This document shows, piece after piece, positions 9,832-17,009 of a stretch of DNA of 35,013 nucleotides (positions are counted from its first letter, which is position 1; each line of letters opens with the position of its first letter). Source of the stretch: Bacteroides sp. (GTDB lineage Bacteria; Bacteroidota; Bacteroidia; Bacteroidales; Bacteroidaceae); contig NZ_JASLER010000075.1 in NCBI RefSeq assembly GCF_030151085.1, positions 1 through 35,013 of the forward strand. The letters are read 5' to 3'. Below the pieces are notes generated by a model that saw nothing but the letters and a program-made list of their open reading frames with translations, did not search any database and was not told where the DNA came from. The translations under genes were made by a program, and so were the position numbers.

Positions 9832-9858
9832 GTGATAAAGTGGTATTGTGATAAAGTG
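9832..9858 (-). repeat. Two 11-bp direct repeats in the leader of the histidine kinase gene
   Basis: gtgataaagtg occurs at 9832-9842 and again at 9848-9858 (16-base period), between the truncated kdpD and the kinase start at 9822. A perfect -7 type element (minus-strand TATATTTG, 9866-9873) lies just upstream, so a secondary promoter and operator are possible. No good -33 box was seen. The element could also be chance. Confidence 0.4.
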
Positions 9859-9883
9859 AGATTGACAAATATACTAATTATTA

Positions 9884-11005
9884 TTAAGCCAGAATAATCA
9901 AATCTATACTAGCTTGAGCCAAGGCCCTCACAAACTTCCGATAACCCTTTATACGGCAAAGCACTCCCGGCAACTGAAACCCGGGACTGCCCATACATAC
10001 AGTGGTTATCTGCTTTTCTTTGCAAACCTTGACAATGCTTTCCAAAACGTCCTTAGACTGTACCTGAACAACTTCACCTCCCAATTCCGCTACCAGTTTA
10101 AAGTGGTTCAGTAAATGGCGTTGACTGGCCAAATCAATCCGGTCCATGCTTTCATGAGGAGTTTGTACATAAAGAGCCACAAAAGAAGTATTATACCTCG
10201 TAGCCAAACGGGCTGCTTTACGAATAATCCGCCTCGGTGTCTTTTCCCGACTACTGATACAAGCCAAGAAACGTTCGTGCCGGATACCGGCACCCATAAC
10301 AACTTCATTCTCTACTTTCTTCTCTACCCGGAGGGCTACTTCTTTCAAAGCCAATTCACGAAGTTGAAGTATATTCTCTGTTTTAAAGAAGTTATTTAAC
10401 GCAATAGGAACCTTTTCAGGTTTATAAATCTTTCCGGCTTTCAAACGGGTTATCAGTTCTTCGGCAGTAAGGTCAATGTTAACCACTTCATCTGCTTCCT
10501 GCAAAACACTGTCAGGAATACGTTCCTTAACTTCGATGCCCGAAATACTCTGTACTTCTTCGTTCACACTTTCAATATGCTGGATATTGACGGCAGAGAT
10601 CACATTGATTCCTTCTTCCAGCAAAGTCATCACATCTTGCCAGCGTTTCTCGTTCAAACTTCCTTCTACATTGGTATGCGCAAGTTCATCCACAATAACA
10701 ATATCGGGGTGAATGCGAATGATCCCTTCCAAGTCCATCTCTTCGAGTTCTTTCCCTTTGTAGAATATCTTCCGGCGGGGAATCACAGGAAGCCCCGGCA
10801 AGAGTGCTTCTGTTCCTACACGCCCATGGGTTTCGATGTAACCAATCTGCACATCAACGCCGTTGTCCAGAAGGTCGTGGGCCTCCTGGAGCATACGGAA
10901 TGATTTTCCTACACCGGCAATCATGCCGATGTAGACTTTGAACTTGCCTCGACGTGATTTCTTTATCAAGTCAAGGAAATGCTGTACATTTTCTTCTCTA
11001 TCCAT
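9884..11005 (-). CDS. kdpD: Truncated KdpD: KdpD nucleotide-binding domain plus Usp domain only
   Basis: A 373-residue cytosolic protein corresponding to the N-terminal part of the potassium sensor KdpD. Walker A is GVGKSF with Lys34 in the stretch IAGVGKS, and the Walker B-like DIVIVDELAHTN follows near residue 100-112. The residues up to about 230 are the conserved KdpD domain (NIQHIESVN, ERIPD, LKAGKIY), and about 245-373 is a universal-stress-protein fold that in longer KdpD precedes the membrane domain. There are no transmembrane helices and no kinase domains. The frame ends naturally with a stop, followed 61 bases later by a stand-alone kinase, so this is a split arrangement and not decay. 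It is separated from the outer-membrane protein gene by 10 bases. I infer that it feeds potassium or ATP/ligand information to the neighbouring kinase by protein contact. Confidence 0.92.
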   Translation of the reverse strand: MDREENVQHFLDLIKKSRRGKFKVYIGMIAGVGKSFRMLQEAHDLLDNGVDVQIGYIETHGRVGTEALLPGLPVIPRRKIFYKGKELEEMDLEGIIRIHPDIVIVDELAHTNVEGSLNEKRWQDVMTLLEEGINVISAVNIQHIESVNEEVQSISGIEVKERIPDSVLQEADEVVNIDLTAEELITRLKAGKIYKPEKVPIALNNFFKTENILQLRELALKEVALRVEKKVENEVVMGAGIRHERFLACISSREKTPRRIIRKAARLATRYNTSFVALYVQTPHESMDRIDLASQRHLLNHFKLVAELGGEVVQVQSKDVLESIVKVCKEKQITTVCMGSPGFQLPGVLCRIKGYRKFVRALAQASIDLIILA

Positions 11006-11015
11006 CTTTATGGGG

Positions 11016-11768
11016 TTATGGCTTCCATGTTACTCCGAACACAACGTGTGCATCTTCCAAACATGGATTCCAAATTGTTTGCGCAAATATCGGCAAAGAA
11101 AATGAATCTGTAACCTTAATGACTGTACTTCCTTTCAATGCAATGTTTGTAACGGCAAAACCATTGTTTCCATATTGGTTTGCAGCTTCGTAAGGAACCA
11201 CGCCACAAGTAAGATTCAAATCGACTTGCTTCACACTGAAAGGATAGTTGAACTCTACATACGAAGAGTAATTTTGCTTACCTTCGGTATTCTTATCCAT
11301 ACCGGCAAACATCGTGTACCAAGCCATGGATAAAGGGAACTTTTCTATCGGCAGTGTATAAGCCAGTCCTGCTTCAAAATGGTGAGCCGTTTCGTGACTA
11401 TCGAATTGAAAGTACTTCCTTGCACCCTGACCTGCCCACCAAAGGTCGGCTACAGAGAGAGTCAAACCGGAATCGCCAAAAGTATAAGTAGCAGTCAAGT
11501 CGATTTCTTTGGCAGCATTCCCTTCGGAAGAAGAAGTACCATCAAAATCGGTAGATCCCCATGCCGTCAATGAGAAACCTTTCACGCTGAAACCTAAGGT
11601 AGGCTGAATACTTACACCCGTCTGGTACATACCACGCCATATATATGAACTCACCAAATCACCTTGTATATTAAATTCCTGAGCTTTAGCTGTATTTGTG
11701 CCTAAGATAGTTGCTATAGCTAATAAAAGTGCGACACGAAGTGTCTTTCTTAATTTAATTGTTTCCAT
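11016..11768 (-). CDS. Predicted outer-membrane beta-barrel protein inside the kdp operon
   Basis: A 250-residue exported protein. Signal peptide residues 1-29 end at AKAQ. The mature part starts with EFNIQGDLVSSYIWRG, a pattern of alternating residues seen in TorF-like putative porins, and continues with many amphipathic strands (FSLTAWGSTDF, LTLSVADLWWAG, LNLTCGVVPYE), ending in VVFGVTWKP. The final residue is not the aromatic of classical porins. It sits between kdpC (50 bases) and the truncated kdpD (10 bases), so it is cotranscribed with the K+ pump. A role as a channel supplying K+ across the outer membrane when the high-affinity pump is on is plausible but inferred. Classical kdp operons of Proteobacteria have no such gene. 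Confidence 0.78.
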   Translation of the reverse strand: METIKLRKTLRVALLLAIATILGTNTAKAQEFNIQGDLVSSYIWRGMYQTGVSIQPTLGFSVKGFSLTAWGSTDFDGTSSSEGNAAKEIDLTATYTFGDSGLTLSVADLWWAGQGARKYFQFDSHETAHHFEAGLAYTLPIEKFPLSMAWYTMFAGMDKNTEGKQNYSSYVEFNYPFSVKQVDLNLTCGVVPYEAANQYGNNGFAVTNIALKGSTVIKVTDSFSLPIFAQTIWNPCLEDAHVVFGVTWKP

Positions 11769-11818
11769 TTTAATTCTATAATCTTTTGTTTAGTAGTATT
11801 TGTATTATTGCGGCGTGG

Positions 11819-12391
11819 TTATTTATTCATTTCGTCTAATGCGATGTTCAGTTGCAGTACATTCACTTTGGCTGTTCCGAAAAGACCTAATAAGGGCTCT
11901 TGTACCAAGTTGTCTACAATCTTCTTTACTTGCTCTGCATCTATTCCACGTGCCTGTGCAATGCGTTCTACTTGTACGTATGCACTGGCAGGAGTAATAT
12001 CCGGGTCGAGTCCGGAAGCACTGGCAGTTACCATTTCAGCAGGTACCTCTTTACGTTGCAAGTAAGGATGGTGCACAAGGAAGGTGTCGATACGGGCTTC
12101 CACTTCGGCCAGATATTCGGGATTCGTAGGACCTTTGTTACTACCGGACGAACTGCTTGCATCGTAACCGTCACCGGCACAGGAAGGGCGTCCCCAGAAG
12201 TAGATGTCTTGCGTAAACATCTGTCCCACATTGGCAGCACCTACCACTTTTCCGTTTAAAGTAGCCACCGGAGCATTGCCTTCATTAGGTCCTGCAAAAC
12301 GGGCAAATAGCCACAGGACAAGTATATAACATACGGATAACACGACACAGAAAGCAAGCGTTATTTTTATTGATTTCCAAAGAGTTTTCAT
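11819..12391 (-). CDS. kdpC: K+-transporting ATPase subunit KdpC
   Basis: This 190-residue protein has the same length as E. coli KdpC. One transmembrane helix near the N-terminus (about 9-31) anchors a periplasmic domain with the family signatures YFWGRPSCAG, SSGSNKGPTNP, VPAEMVTASASGLDPDITPASA and VQEPLLGLFG. It stabilises the KdpFABC complex at the inner membrane and assists K+ binding. It follows kdpB after a 73-base spacer carrying a GC-rich hairpin, and precedes the barrel protein by 50 bases. Confidence 0.97.
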   Translation of the reverse strand: MKTLWKSIKITLAFCVVLSVCYILVLWLFARFAGPNEGNAPVATLNGKVVGAANVGQMFTQDIYFWGRPSCAGDGYDASSSSGSNKGPTNPEYLAEVEARIDTFLVHHPYLQRKEVPAEMVTASASGLDPDITPASAYVQVERIAQARGIDAEQVKKIVDNLVQEPLLGLFGTAKVNVLQLNIALDEMNK

Positions 12392-12449
12392 TGTTTCTAT
12401 ATTTTAATTATAACTATAAACAGGCTCTCATCCGAAGGGAAACCTGGCT

Positions 12450-12464
12450 GCGGCACCTTGCCGC
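12450..12464 (-). other. GC-rich stem-loop abutting the kdpB stop codon
   Basis: gcggca and its exact reverse complement tgccgc enclose a 3-base loop, directly next to the kdpB stop at 12465-12467. There is no U-run after it on the minus strand, so it is not a standard terminator. It could protect the upstream kdpFAB message, tune kdpC expression, or mean nothing. Confidence 0.5.
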
Positions 12465-14513
12465 TTAGAAGAATAGACTGACTATTAAATCAATGATTTT
12501 AATGCCGATAAAGGGAACGATGACACCACCCAAACCATAAATCAACAGGTTGCGGCGAAGTAATGCACTTGCACCAATCGGCTTGTATTGTACACCACGC
12601 AAAGCTAGCGGAATCAGAATCGGGATAATCAGTGCGTTAAAGATGACTGCTGAAAGGATAGCTGTTTCAGGGCTATGCAAATTCATAATGTTCAATGCTC
12701 CCAATTCGGGAATGGCTACCATGAATAATGCCGGAACGATGGCAAAGTATTTAGCCACGTCATTGGCGATAGAGAAGGTAGTCAGCGTACCGCGGGTCAT
12801 CAACAACTGTTTACCGATTTCTACGATTTCAATCAGTTTAGTCGGGTCATTATCCAAGTCAACCATATTACCGGCTTCTTTGGCGGCTTGGGTACCACTG
12901 TTCATGGCTACACCAACATTGGCTTGTGCCAAAGCGGGGGCATCGTTGGTACCGTCGCCCATCATGGCTACCAGTTTACCGTGTTCTTGCTCATTCTTGA
13001 TATATTCCATCTTGTCTTCGGGCTTTGCCTCAGCGATGAAATCGTCTACACCGGCTTTTTCGGCAATGTATTTAGCGGTCAAAGGGTTATCACCGGTTAC
13101 CATTACTGTTTTCACACCCATCTTGCGCAGACGTTCGAAGCGTTCTTGAATACCCGGCTTAATGATGTCTTGCAACTCAATAACGCCGGTCACCTTACGG
13201 TTGACACACACTACCAACGGTGTACCACCGTTACTGGATATTGCAGTCACAATTTCTTCTATCTGTTTGGGAAATTCATTTCCGGCAGCTTGTGCTATTT
13301 TACGGATGGCATCGAAGGCACCTTTACGTATTTGTGTACCATCTGCCAGGTCGACGCCGGAGCATTTGGTTTCGGCGGTAAACTTAATCATACGGGCACC
13401 GGTGGTGTTCAGGTTACGCATGCGGAATCCGGCTTCACGTCCCAGTTCGATAATTGATTTACCTTCGGGTGTTTCATCTGCCAGTGAAGAGAGCAAGCAA
13501 GTTTCAATAAAGACATGTTCGTCTACTCCGTTGGCTACGTGGAAGTGGGTTGCTTTACGGTTACCCAGGGTGATTGTACCGGTTTTGTCGAGAAGCAGGG
13601 TGTCTATATCGCCTGCTGTCTCTACCGCTTTACCCGATTTGGTTATTACGTTAGCACGCAAAGCACGATCCATACCTGCAATACCGATAGCAGAAAGCAA
13701 ACCGCCGATTGTAGTGGGAATCAAGCAGACAAACAAAGAAAGAACAGCAGCAATAGAAATCGTAGTTCCCGGATGTTCCAACGAAATATAATCGGCCATT
13801 GGAATCAGAGTGATACATACAATAACGAATACCAGTGTAAAACCTGCCAATAGAATAGTCAATGCTATTTCATTCGGAGTCTTCTTGCGTGAAGCACCTT
13901 CTACCAAAGCAATCATCTTATCAAGAAAGCTTTCACCTTGTTGCTGGGTAACCAATACTTTAATCATATCAGACAGTACTTTGGTACCACCCGTTACAGA
14001 GCTTTTATCACCACCCGCCTCACGGATCACCGGAGCAGATTCACCGGTAATGGCACTTTCGTCGATAGAAGCAAGACCTTCTACAATTTCACCATCGGCA
14101 GGAATCGTATCGCCTGCTTCGCAAACAAAGATATCACCTTTCTTTAACTGTGAACTACTGACTTTCTTTATTTTATCATCCACCACTAACTTTGCAGGAG
14201 TTTCTTCACGAGTCTTGCGCAAACTGTCTGCTTGTGCCTTACCACGCGCTTCAGCAATAGCCTCGGCGAAATTGGCAAACAACAGTGTAATGAACAGGAT
14301 GAAGAATACTGCAAAATTGTAACCGAAGCTTCCATACTCGGGAGTGAACAAGGACATAGCAGTTACAACAAGCATGATGGCTGTAACAATCTCCACCGTA
14401 AACATGATGGGGTTCTTAATCATCACCCGTGGATTCAGCTTCACGAATGATTGAAGGAAACTTTCTTTGACTTGCTTCTTCTGGAAAAGAGAAGCTGTAT
14501 TATTATCTTTCAT
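12465..14513 (-). CDS. kdpB: K+-transporting P-type ATPase subunit KdpB
   Basis: The 682-residue ATP-hydrolysing subunit, the same length as E. coli KdpB. The phosphorylated aspartate is Asp309 in LLLDKTGTITLG. The TGESAPV actuator loop, the KGAFDAIRK nucleotide-domain motif, VTGDNPLTA and the hinge MMGDGTNDAPALAQA are all intact. Several transmembrane helices flank them. It starts 19 bases after the kdpA stop. With KdpA, KdpC and KdpF it forms the high-affinity K+ pump of the inner membrane, driven by ATP when external K+ is scarce. Confidence 0.99.
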   Translation of the reverse strand: MKDNNTASLFQKKQVKESFLQSFVKLNPRVMIKNPIMFTVEIVTAIMLVVTAMSLFTPEYGSFGYNFAVFFILFITLLFANFAEAIAEARGKAQADSLRKTREETPAKLVVDDKIKKVSSSQLKKGDIFVCEAGDTIPADGEIVEGLASIDESAITGESAPVIREAGGDKSSVTGGTKVLSDMIKVLVTQQQGESFLDKMIALVEGASRKKTPNEIALTILLAGFTLVFVIVCITLIPMADYISLEHPGTTISIAAVLSLFVCLIPTTIGGLLSAIGIAGMDRALRANVITKSGKAVETAGDIDTLLLDKTGTITLGNRKATHFHVANGVDEHVFIETCLLSSLADETPEGKSIIELGREAGFRMRNLNTTGARMIKFTAETKCSGVDLADGTQIRKGAFDAIRKIAQAAGNEFPKQIEEIVTAISSNGGTPLVVCVNRKVTGVIELQDIIKPGIQERFERLRKMGVKTVMVTGDNPLTAKYIAEKAGVDDFIAEAKPEDKMEYIKNEQEHGKLVAMMGDGTNDAPALAQANVGVAMNSGTQAAKEAGNMVDLDNDPTKLIEIVEIGKQLLMTRGTLTTFSIANDVAKYFAIVPALFMVAIPELGALNIMNLHSPETAILSAVIFNALIIPILIPLALRGVQYKPIGASALLRRNLLIYGLGGVIVPFIGIKIIDLIVSLFF

Positions 14514-14532
14514 ATCTTATCTACTATATAAC

Positions 14533-16239
14533 TTAAAGACTAAATTGTTCTGCAAGCGTGCTCAATGCATGTGCCGGGAAGAATGACAATGCTGCAATAA
14601 TAACAATCACCACAAATGTCATGATACTGAAGGTTACTGTATCCGTTTTCAATGTTCCGGCAGTCTCCGGTGCATGTTTCTTAGCTCCCAGCAATCCGGC
14701 TATGGCAACCTGCCCTACAATAGGCAAGAAACGACTGACAAGCAACACGATACCACAAGTCCAGTTCCAGAACGGAGTATTATCGCCTAATCCTTCAAAG
14801 CCCGAACCATTATTTGCCGCACAGGATGTATATTCATAGAACTGTTCGCTTAATCCGTGAAAGCCCAAGTTGTTCAGCCAACCACCTTCCTGGGCTACAA
14901 ACTCGGGATGATGCACAAAGAGATAACTGGATAGAGCCGTAAATACAAGGATCACAAACGGATGGAGCAGAGCTACTATAGTAGCGATTTTCATTTCACG
15001 GGCTCCAACCTTCTTTCCTAAAAACTCAGGAGTACGTCCTACCATCAATCCACTGATAAAGACTGCTATAATAAGGAAGGTATAATAGTTCATCCAACCT
15101 ACTCCAACACCGCCGAACCAAGTATTCGTCTGCATATTCAGCATAGCGTTCATGCCGGAAAGAGGCATCAGTGAGTCGTGCATACAGTTAACAGAACCGT
15201 TGGAAGTTACCGTAGTCGTTGTGCTCCACAGGGCACTGGCACCTGCGCCAAGTCTTACTTCCTTTCCTTCCATCGCACCACCATCCTGGGCTATTCCCAT
15301 CTCCGAAATGCGTGGATTGCCACCCATTTCCTGATAAACGTTTATACCCGTAGTGACCAGATAACCCACCAGCATCACGCCAAAGATACAATAGCTCAAC
15401 TTCTTGCGCTGTGTATAGAAACCAAGTGCGAAGATCATAGCCATCGGAATAATCAAGATAGACATACATTCTACCATATTGGTAAGATAAGTAGGATTTT
15501 CCAACGGGTGTGAGGAGTTTACTCCAAAGTAACCACCACCATTCGTACCTAATTGCTTGATAGGTATGATAGCTGCTGCGGGACCTTGCGAAACGAATTG
15601 TTCTTGTCCCTCAAGAGTAGTAAGCTGCATTTTTCCATCGAATCCCATCGGAGTTCCCTGGAGAATAAGAACAAAACCAACTAATAAAGAGAGTGGTAAC
15701 AGAACACGTGTTACGCTACGAACCAGAAAGTACCAGAAGTTGCCTATGGTCTTCATTGTTCCCCACAACATGGATTTCATAATACCGGCCATAGCAGCCA
15801 TACCAGTAGCAGCCGTAATAAACTGGAACAACATGATAACGAACAACTGAGTGAAATAACTTAAACCGGATTCACCACTATAGTGTTGCAAGTTACAATT
15901 AACAAGGAAGCTGATGCAAGTATTGAATGCCTGGTCTAGTGTTTGTGCCGCATTTCCATCGGGATTCAACGGCAAATGGCCTTGAAGCAGTAAGAGTCCC
16001 ATGCCCCACAAAAACCAGAAAGCGTTCAACATGAGTAAGGCTTTCAGAAACTGTTTCCAGTTCATTTCTTCTTTGGGGTTGATTCCACTTACTTTATATA
16101 TGATATTCTCTACAGGAGCCATAAAGTCCGACCAAGTCTTTTCTCCTCTATATACTTTTGCGATATAACGTCCGAGTGGATAAGCCAGTATTACCAAAAG
16201 TACAATCTGAACGATCACTCCTAAAATTTCTGTATTCAT
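14533..16239 (-). CDS. kdpA: K+-transporting ATPase channel-like subunit KdpA
   Basis: The 568-residue membrane subunit that binds and moves K+, related to K+ channels and close to the usual length of about 557. About ten transmembrane helices are visible. Family signatures include NTCISFLVNCNLQHYSGE, FQFITAATGMAAMAG, LGTNGGGYFGVNSSHPLENP and CAANNGSGFEGLGDN, which hold the four selectivity-filter-like loops. A roughly 20-residue insertion around QDGGAMEGKEVRLG is also seen in other long KdpA proteins. It is preceded by kdpF (23 bases) and followed by kdpB (19 bases). Confidence 0.98.
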   Translation of the reverse strand: MNTEILGVIVQIVLLVILAYPLGRYIAKVYRGEKTWSDFMAPVENIIYKVSGINPKEEMNWKQFLKALLMLNAFWFLWGMGLLLLQGHLPLNPDGNAAQTLDQAFNTCISFLVNCNLQHYSGESGLSYFTQLFVIMLFQFITAATGMAAMAGIMKSMLWGTMKTIGNFWYFLVRSVTRVLLPLSLLVGFVLILQGTPMGFDGKMQLTTLEGQEQFVSQGPAAAIIPIKQLGTNGGGYFGVNSSHPLENPTYLTNMVECMSILIIPMAMIFALGFYTQRKKLSYCIFGVMLVGYLVTTGINVYQEMGGNPRISEMGIAQDGGAMEGKEVRLGAGASALWSTTTTVTSNGSVNCMHDSLMPLSGMNAMLNMQTNTWFGGVGVGWMNYYTFLIIAVFISGLMVGRTPEFLGKKVGAREMKIATIVALLHPFVILVFTALSSYLFVHHPEFVAQEGGWLNNLGFHGLSEQFYEYTSCAANNGSGFEGLGDNTPFWNWTCGIVLLVSRFLPIVGQVAIAGLLGAKKHAPETAGTLKTDTVTFSIMTFVVIVIIAALSFFPAHALSTLAEQFSL

Positions 16240-16262
16240 TGCTTTTCTTTAAACGTTAGTAG

Positions 16263-16343
16263 TTAGAACTTTTCGGGTTTGACGAGTACATACATCAAAT
16301 ATCCGAAGATTGCGATTCCTATTATAAATAGTGCTGTGTACAT
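16263..16343 (-). CDS. kdpF: KdpF small stabilising subunit
   Basis: A 26-residue single-helix membrane peptide, MYTALFIIGIAIFGYLMYVL followed by VKPEKF, and the classic KdpF ending in a KPE(K/R)F-type tail. It stabilises the KdpABC complex. An AAGGAG-like Shine-Dalgarno lies about 10 bases before the ATG, stronger than most in this window. It ends 23 bases before kdpA and begins 21 bases after the 31-codon ORF. It is too short for most gene finders. Confidence 0.9.
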   Translation of the reverse strand: MYTALFIIGIAIFGYLMYVLVKPEKF

Positions 16344-16364
16344 TTTTTCTTTTCTCCTTTTTCT

Positions 16365-16460
16365 TTAAATGTTTTCAAACCAATCTACACACTTCCAAAA
16401 TAGCCAGAAGGCAGCCAATGTGCCACCAAAGCAAATAATGAATGATAATGTTAATCCCAT
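16365..16460 (-). CDS. 31-residue predicted membrane peptide, first ORF of the kdp operon
   Basis: Read on the minus strand from the ATG at 16460 to the TAA at 16365: MGLTLSFIICFGGTLAAFWL, then FWKCVDWFENI. One hydrophobic helix spans about residues 3-22, followed by a short charged amphipathic tail rich in Trp. An AAGGT sits 6 bases before the ATG. It starts 38 bases or fewer downstream of the predicted sigma-54 transcription starts and ends 21 bases before kdpF, the spacing of a translated gene. It is not KdpF: kdpF is the next ORF. A second small subunit or assembly/regulatory peptide of the Kdp pump is the natural guess; no family was recognised. Confidence 0.65.
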   Translation of the reverse strand: MGLTLSFIICFGGTLAAFWLFWKCVDWFENI

Positions 16461-16497
16461 GTTTTTACCTTTTTAAATTATTATTTTTATGCCTTTC

Positions 16498-16524
16498 TGC
16501 CATCTATGTGCCAAATGCGTGCCA
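16498..16524 (-). promoter_or_regulatory. Two overlapping sigma-54 (-24/-12) promoters for the kdp operon
   Basis: On the minus strand three TGGCA boxes occur exactly 11 bases apart (16524-16520, 16513-16509, 16502-16498). The first two form TGGCAC-N5-TGGCA with GG at 16523-16522, ten bases, then GC at 16511-16510. The second and third repeat the same layout with GG at 16512-16511 and GC at 16500-16499. Both satisfy the invariant GG-N10-GC of RpoN promoters. Expected starts are near 16498 and 16487, giving leaders of about 38 or 27 bases before the 31-codon ORF. A sigma-54 activator gene is immediately upstream. Confidence 0.85.
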
Positions 16525-16617
16525 AAGAAAAGAAATCAGAGTTACAAGTCTCATTTCCAAATATATAAAACAAATTTCACCTATAGAAAGATTTGGGAAT
16601 ACCCTACCAAAATGAAA

Positions 16618-16649
16618 AGGTTCAACCTATTTTGAAAAAGGTTGAACCT
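16618..16649. promoter_or_regulatory. Paired dyad, likely enhancer site for the adjacent sigma-54 activator
   Basis: aggttcaacct (16618-16628) and aggttgaacct (16639-16649) are each palindromes of the form AGGTT-N-AACCT, and are reverse complements of one another. Both are preceded by gaaaa. Their centres are 21 bases apart (two helical turns), about 125-146 bases upstream of the predicted kdp starts. That is the usual position and phasing for two dimers of an NtrC-type activator. Binding by the protein at 17010-18353 is inferred. Confidence 0.7.
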
Positions 16650-16675
16650 GCTAATGAGATTAAGTTATTATCTAA

Positions 16676-16828
16676 CTGTTTTGAGCTAAACAGGGATGTT
16701 TTTTGATTCATTTATCTTTACATAAAACAGAGGTAACCTCAGTCGTTATCTTTGGTACTCTCTGTCGTTATGAGAGGCTGCCTCTGTCGTTATGTGAGGC
16801 TACCTCAGTCGTTATGTGAGACTACCTC
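16676..16828. repeat. Dispersed hairpin repeat element, copy 1
   Basis: The element begins with a hairpin (ctgttt / aaacag, 16676-16693) followed by a T-run. Then come 40 A+T-rich bases and tandem 22-base units at 16733-16754, 16755-16776, 16777-16798 and 16799-16820, with a partial fifth unit to 16828. Every full unit contains the core GTCGTTAT. The unit junctions at 16774-16786 and 16796-16808 form 13-base stem-loops, AGAGG/CCTCT around CTG and TGAGG/CCTCA around CTA. Bases 16707-16806 are identical to 34914-35013. Not a CRISPR: there are no unique spacers. Confidence 0.85.
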
Positions 16829-16922
16829 AATGAAAACCACTGATATACAACATGTTACAAATGACAATTCTCAATTTCGGCAAAAAATATTTCCTGACAA
16901 ATGGAGGCTATTACTATATGTT

Positions 16923-16956
16923 GTTTAGCTCATGTCTAAATGAAAATGAGCTAAAC
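16923..16956. other. 11-bp inverted repeat downstream of the response regulator gene
   Basis: gtttagctcat (16923-16933) and atgagctaaac (16946-16956) are exact reverse complements around a 12-base loop. No T-run follows on either strand, so it is a weak terminator candidate for the regulator gene ending at 17010. The core TGAGCTAAAC also occurs at 16682-16691 in the first hairpin of the repeat element, so this may be the other end of that element. Confidence 0.6.
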
Positions 16957-17009
16957 GAATAACGCAAAAGTAATAGAAGGAGAAATAAAACTAAGATTGT
17001 CTTTCTGTA

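Larger units (their letters stand above)
16461..17009. other. 549-base intergenic control region between the response regulator and the kdp operon
   Basis: No ORF is convincing here beyond the small gene ending at 16460. From the kdp side outwards it holds a short leader, the sigma-54 promoters (16498-16524), the paired dyad (16618-16649), a T-followed hairpin (16676-16693), four and a half 22-base hairpin-forming repeats (16733-16828), an A+T-rich stretch, and an 11-bp inverted repeat (16923-16956) just past the regulator's stop codon. Confidence 0.8.

Noticed and set aside
12550..14322. Several plus-strand open frames opposite kdpB
   Set aside because: kdpB is unmistakable on the minus strand; these frames are low-complexity Ser/Pro/Thr-rich shadows.
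16733..16828. Could the 22-base repeats be a CRISPR array?
   Set aside because: Units are shorter than CRISPR repeats plus spacers, there is no unique spacer between units, and no cas genes are present.
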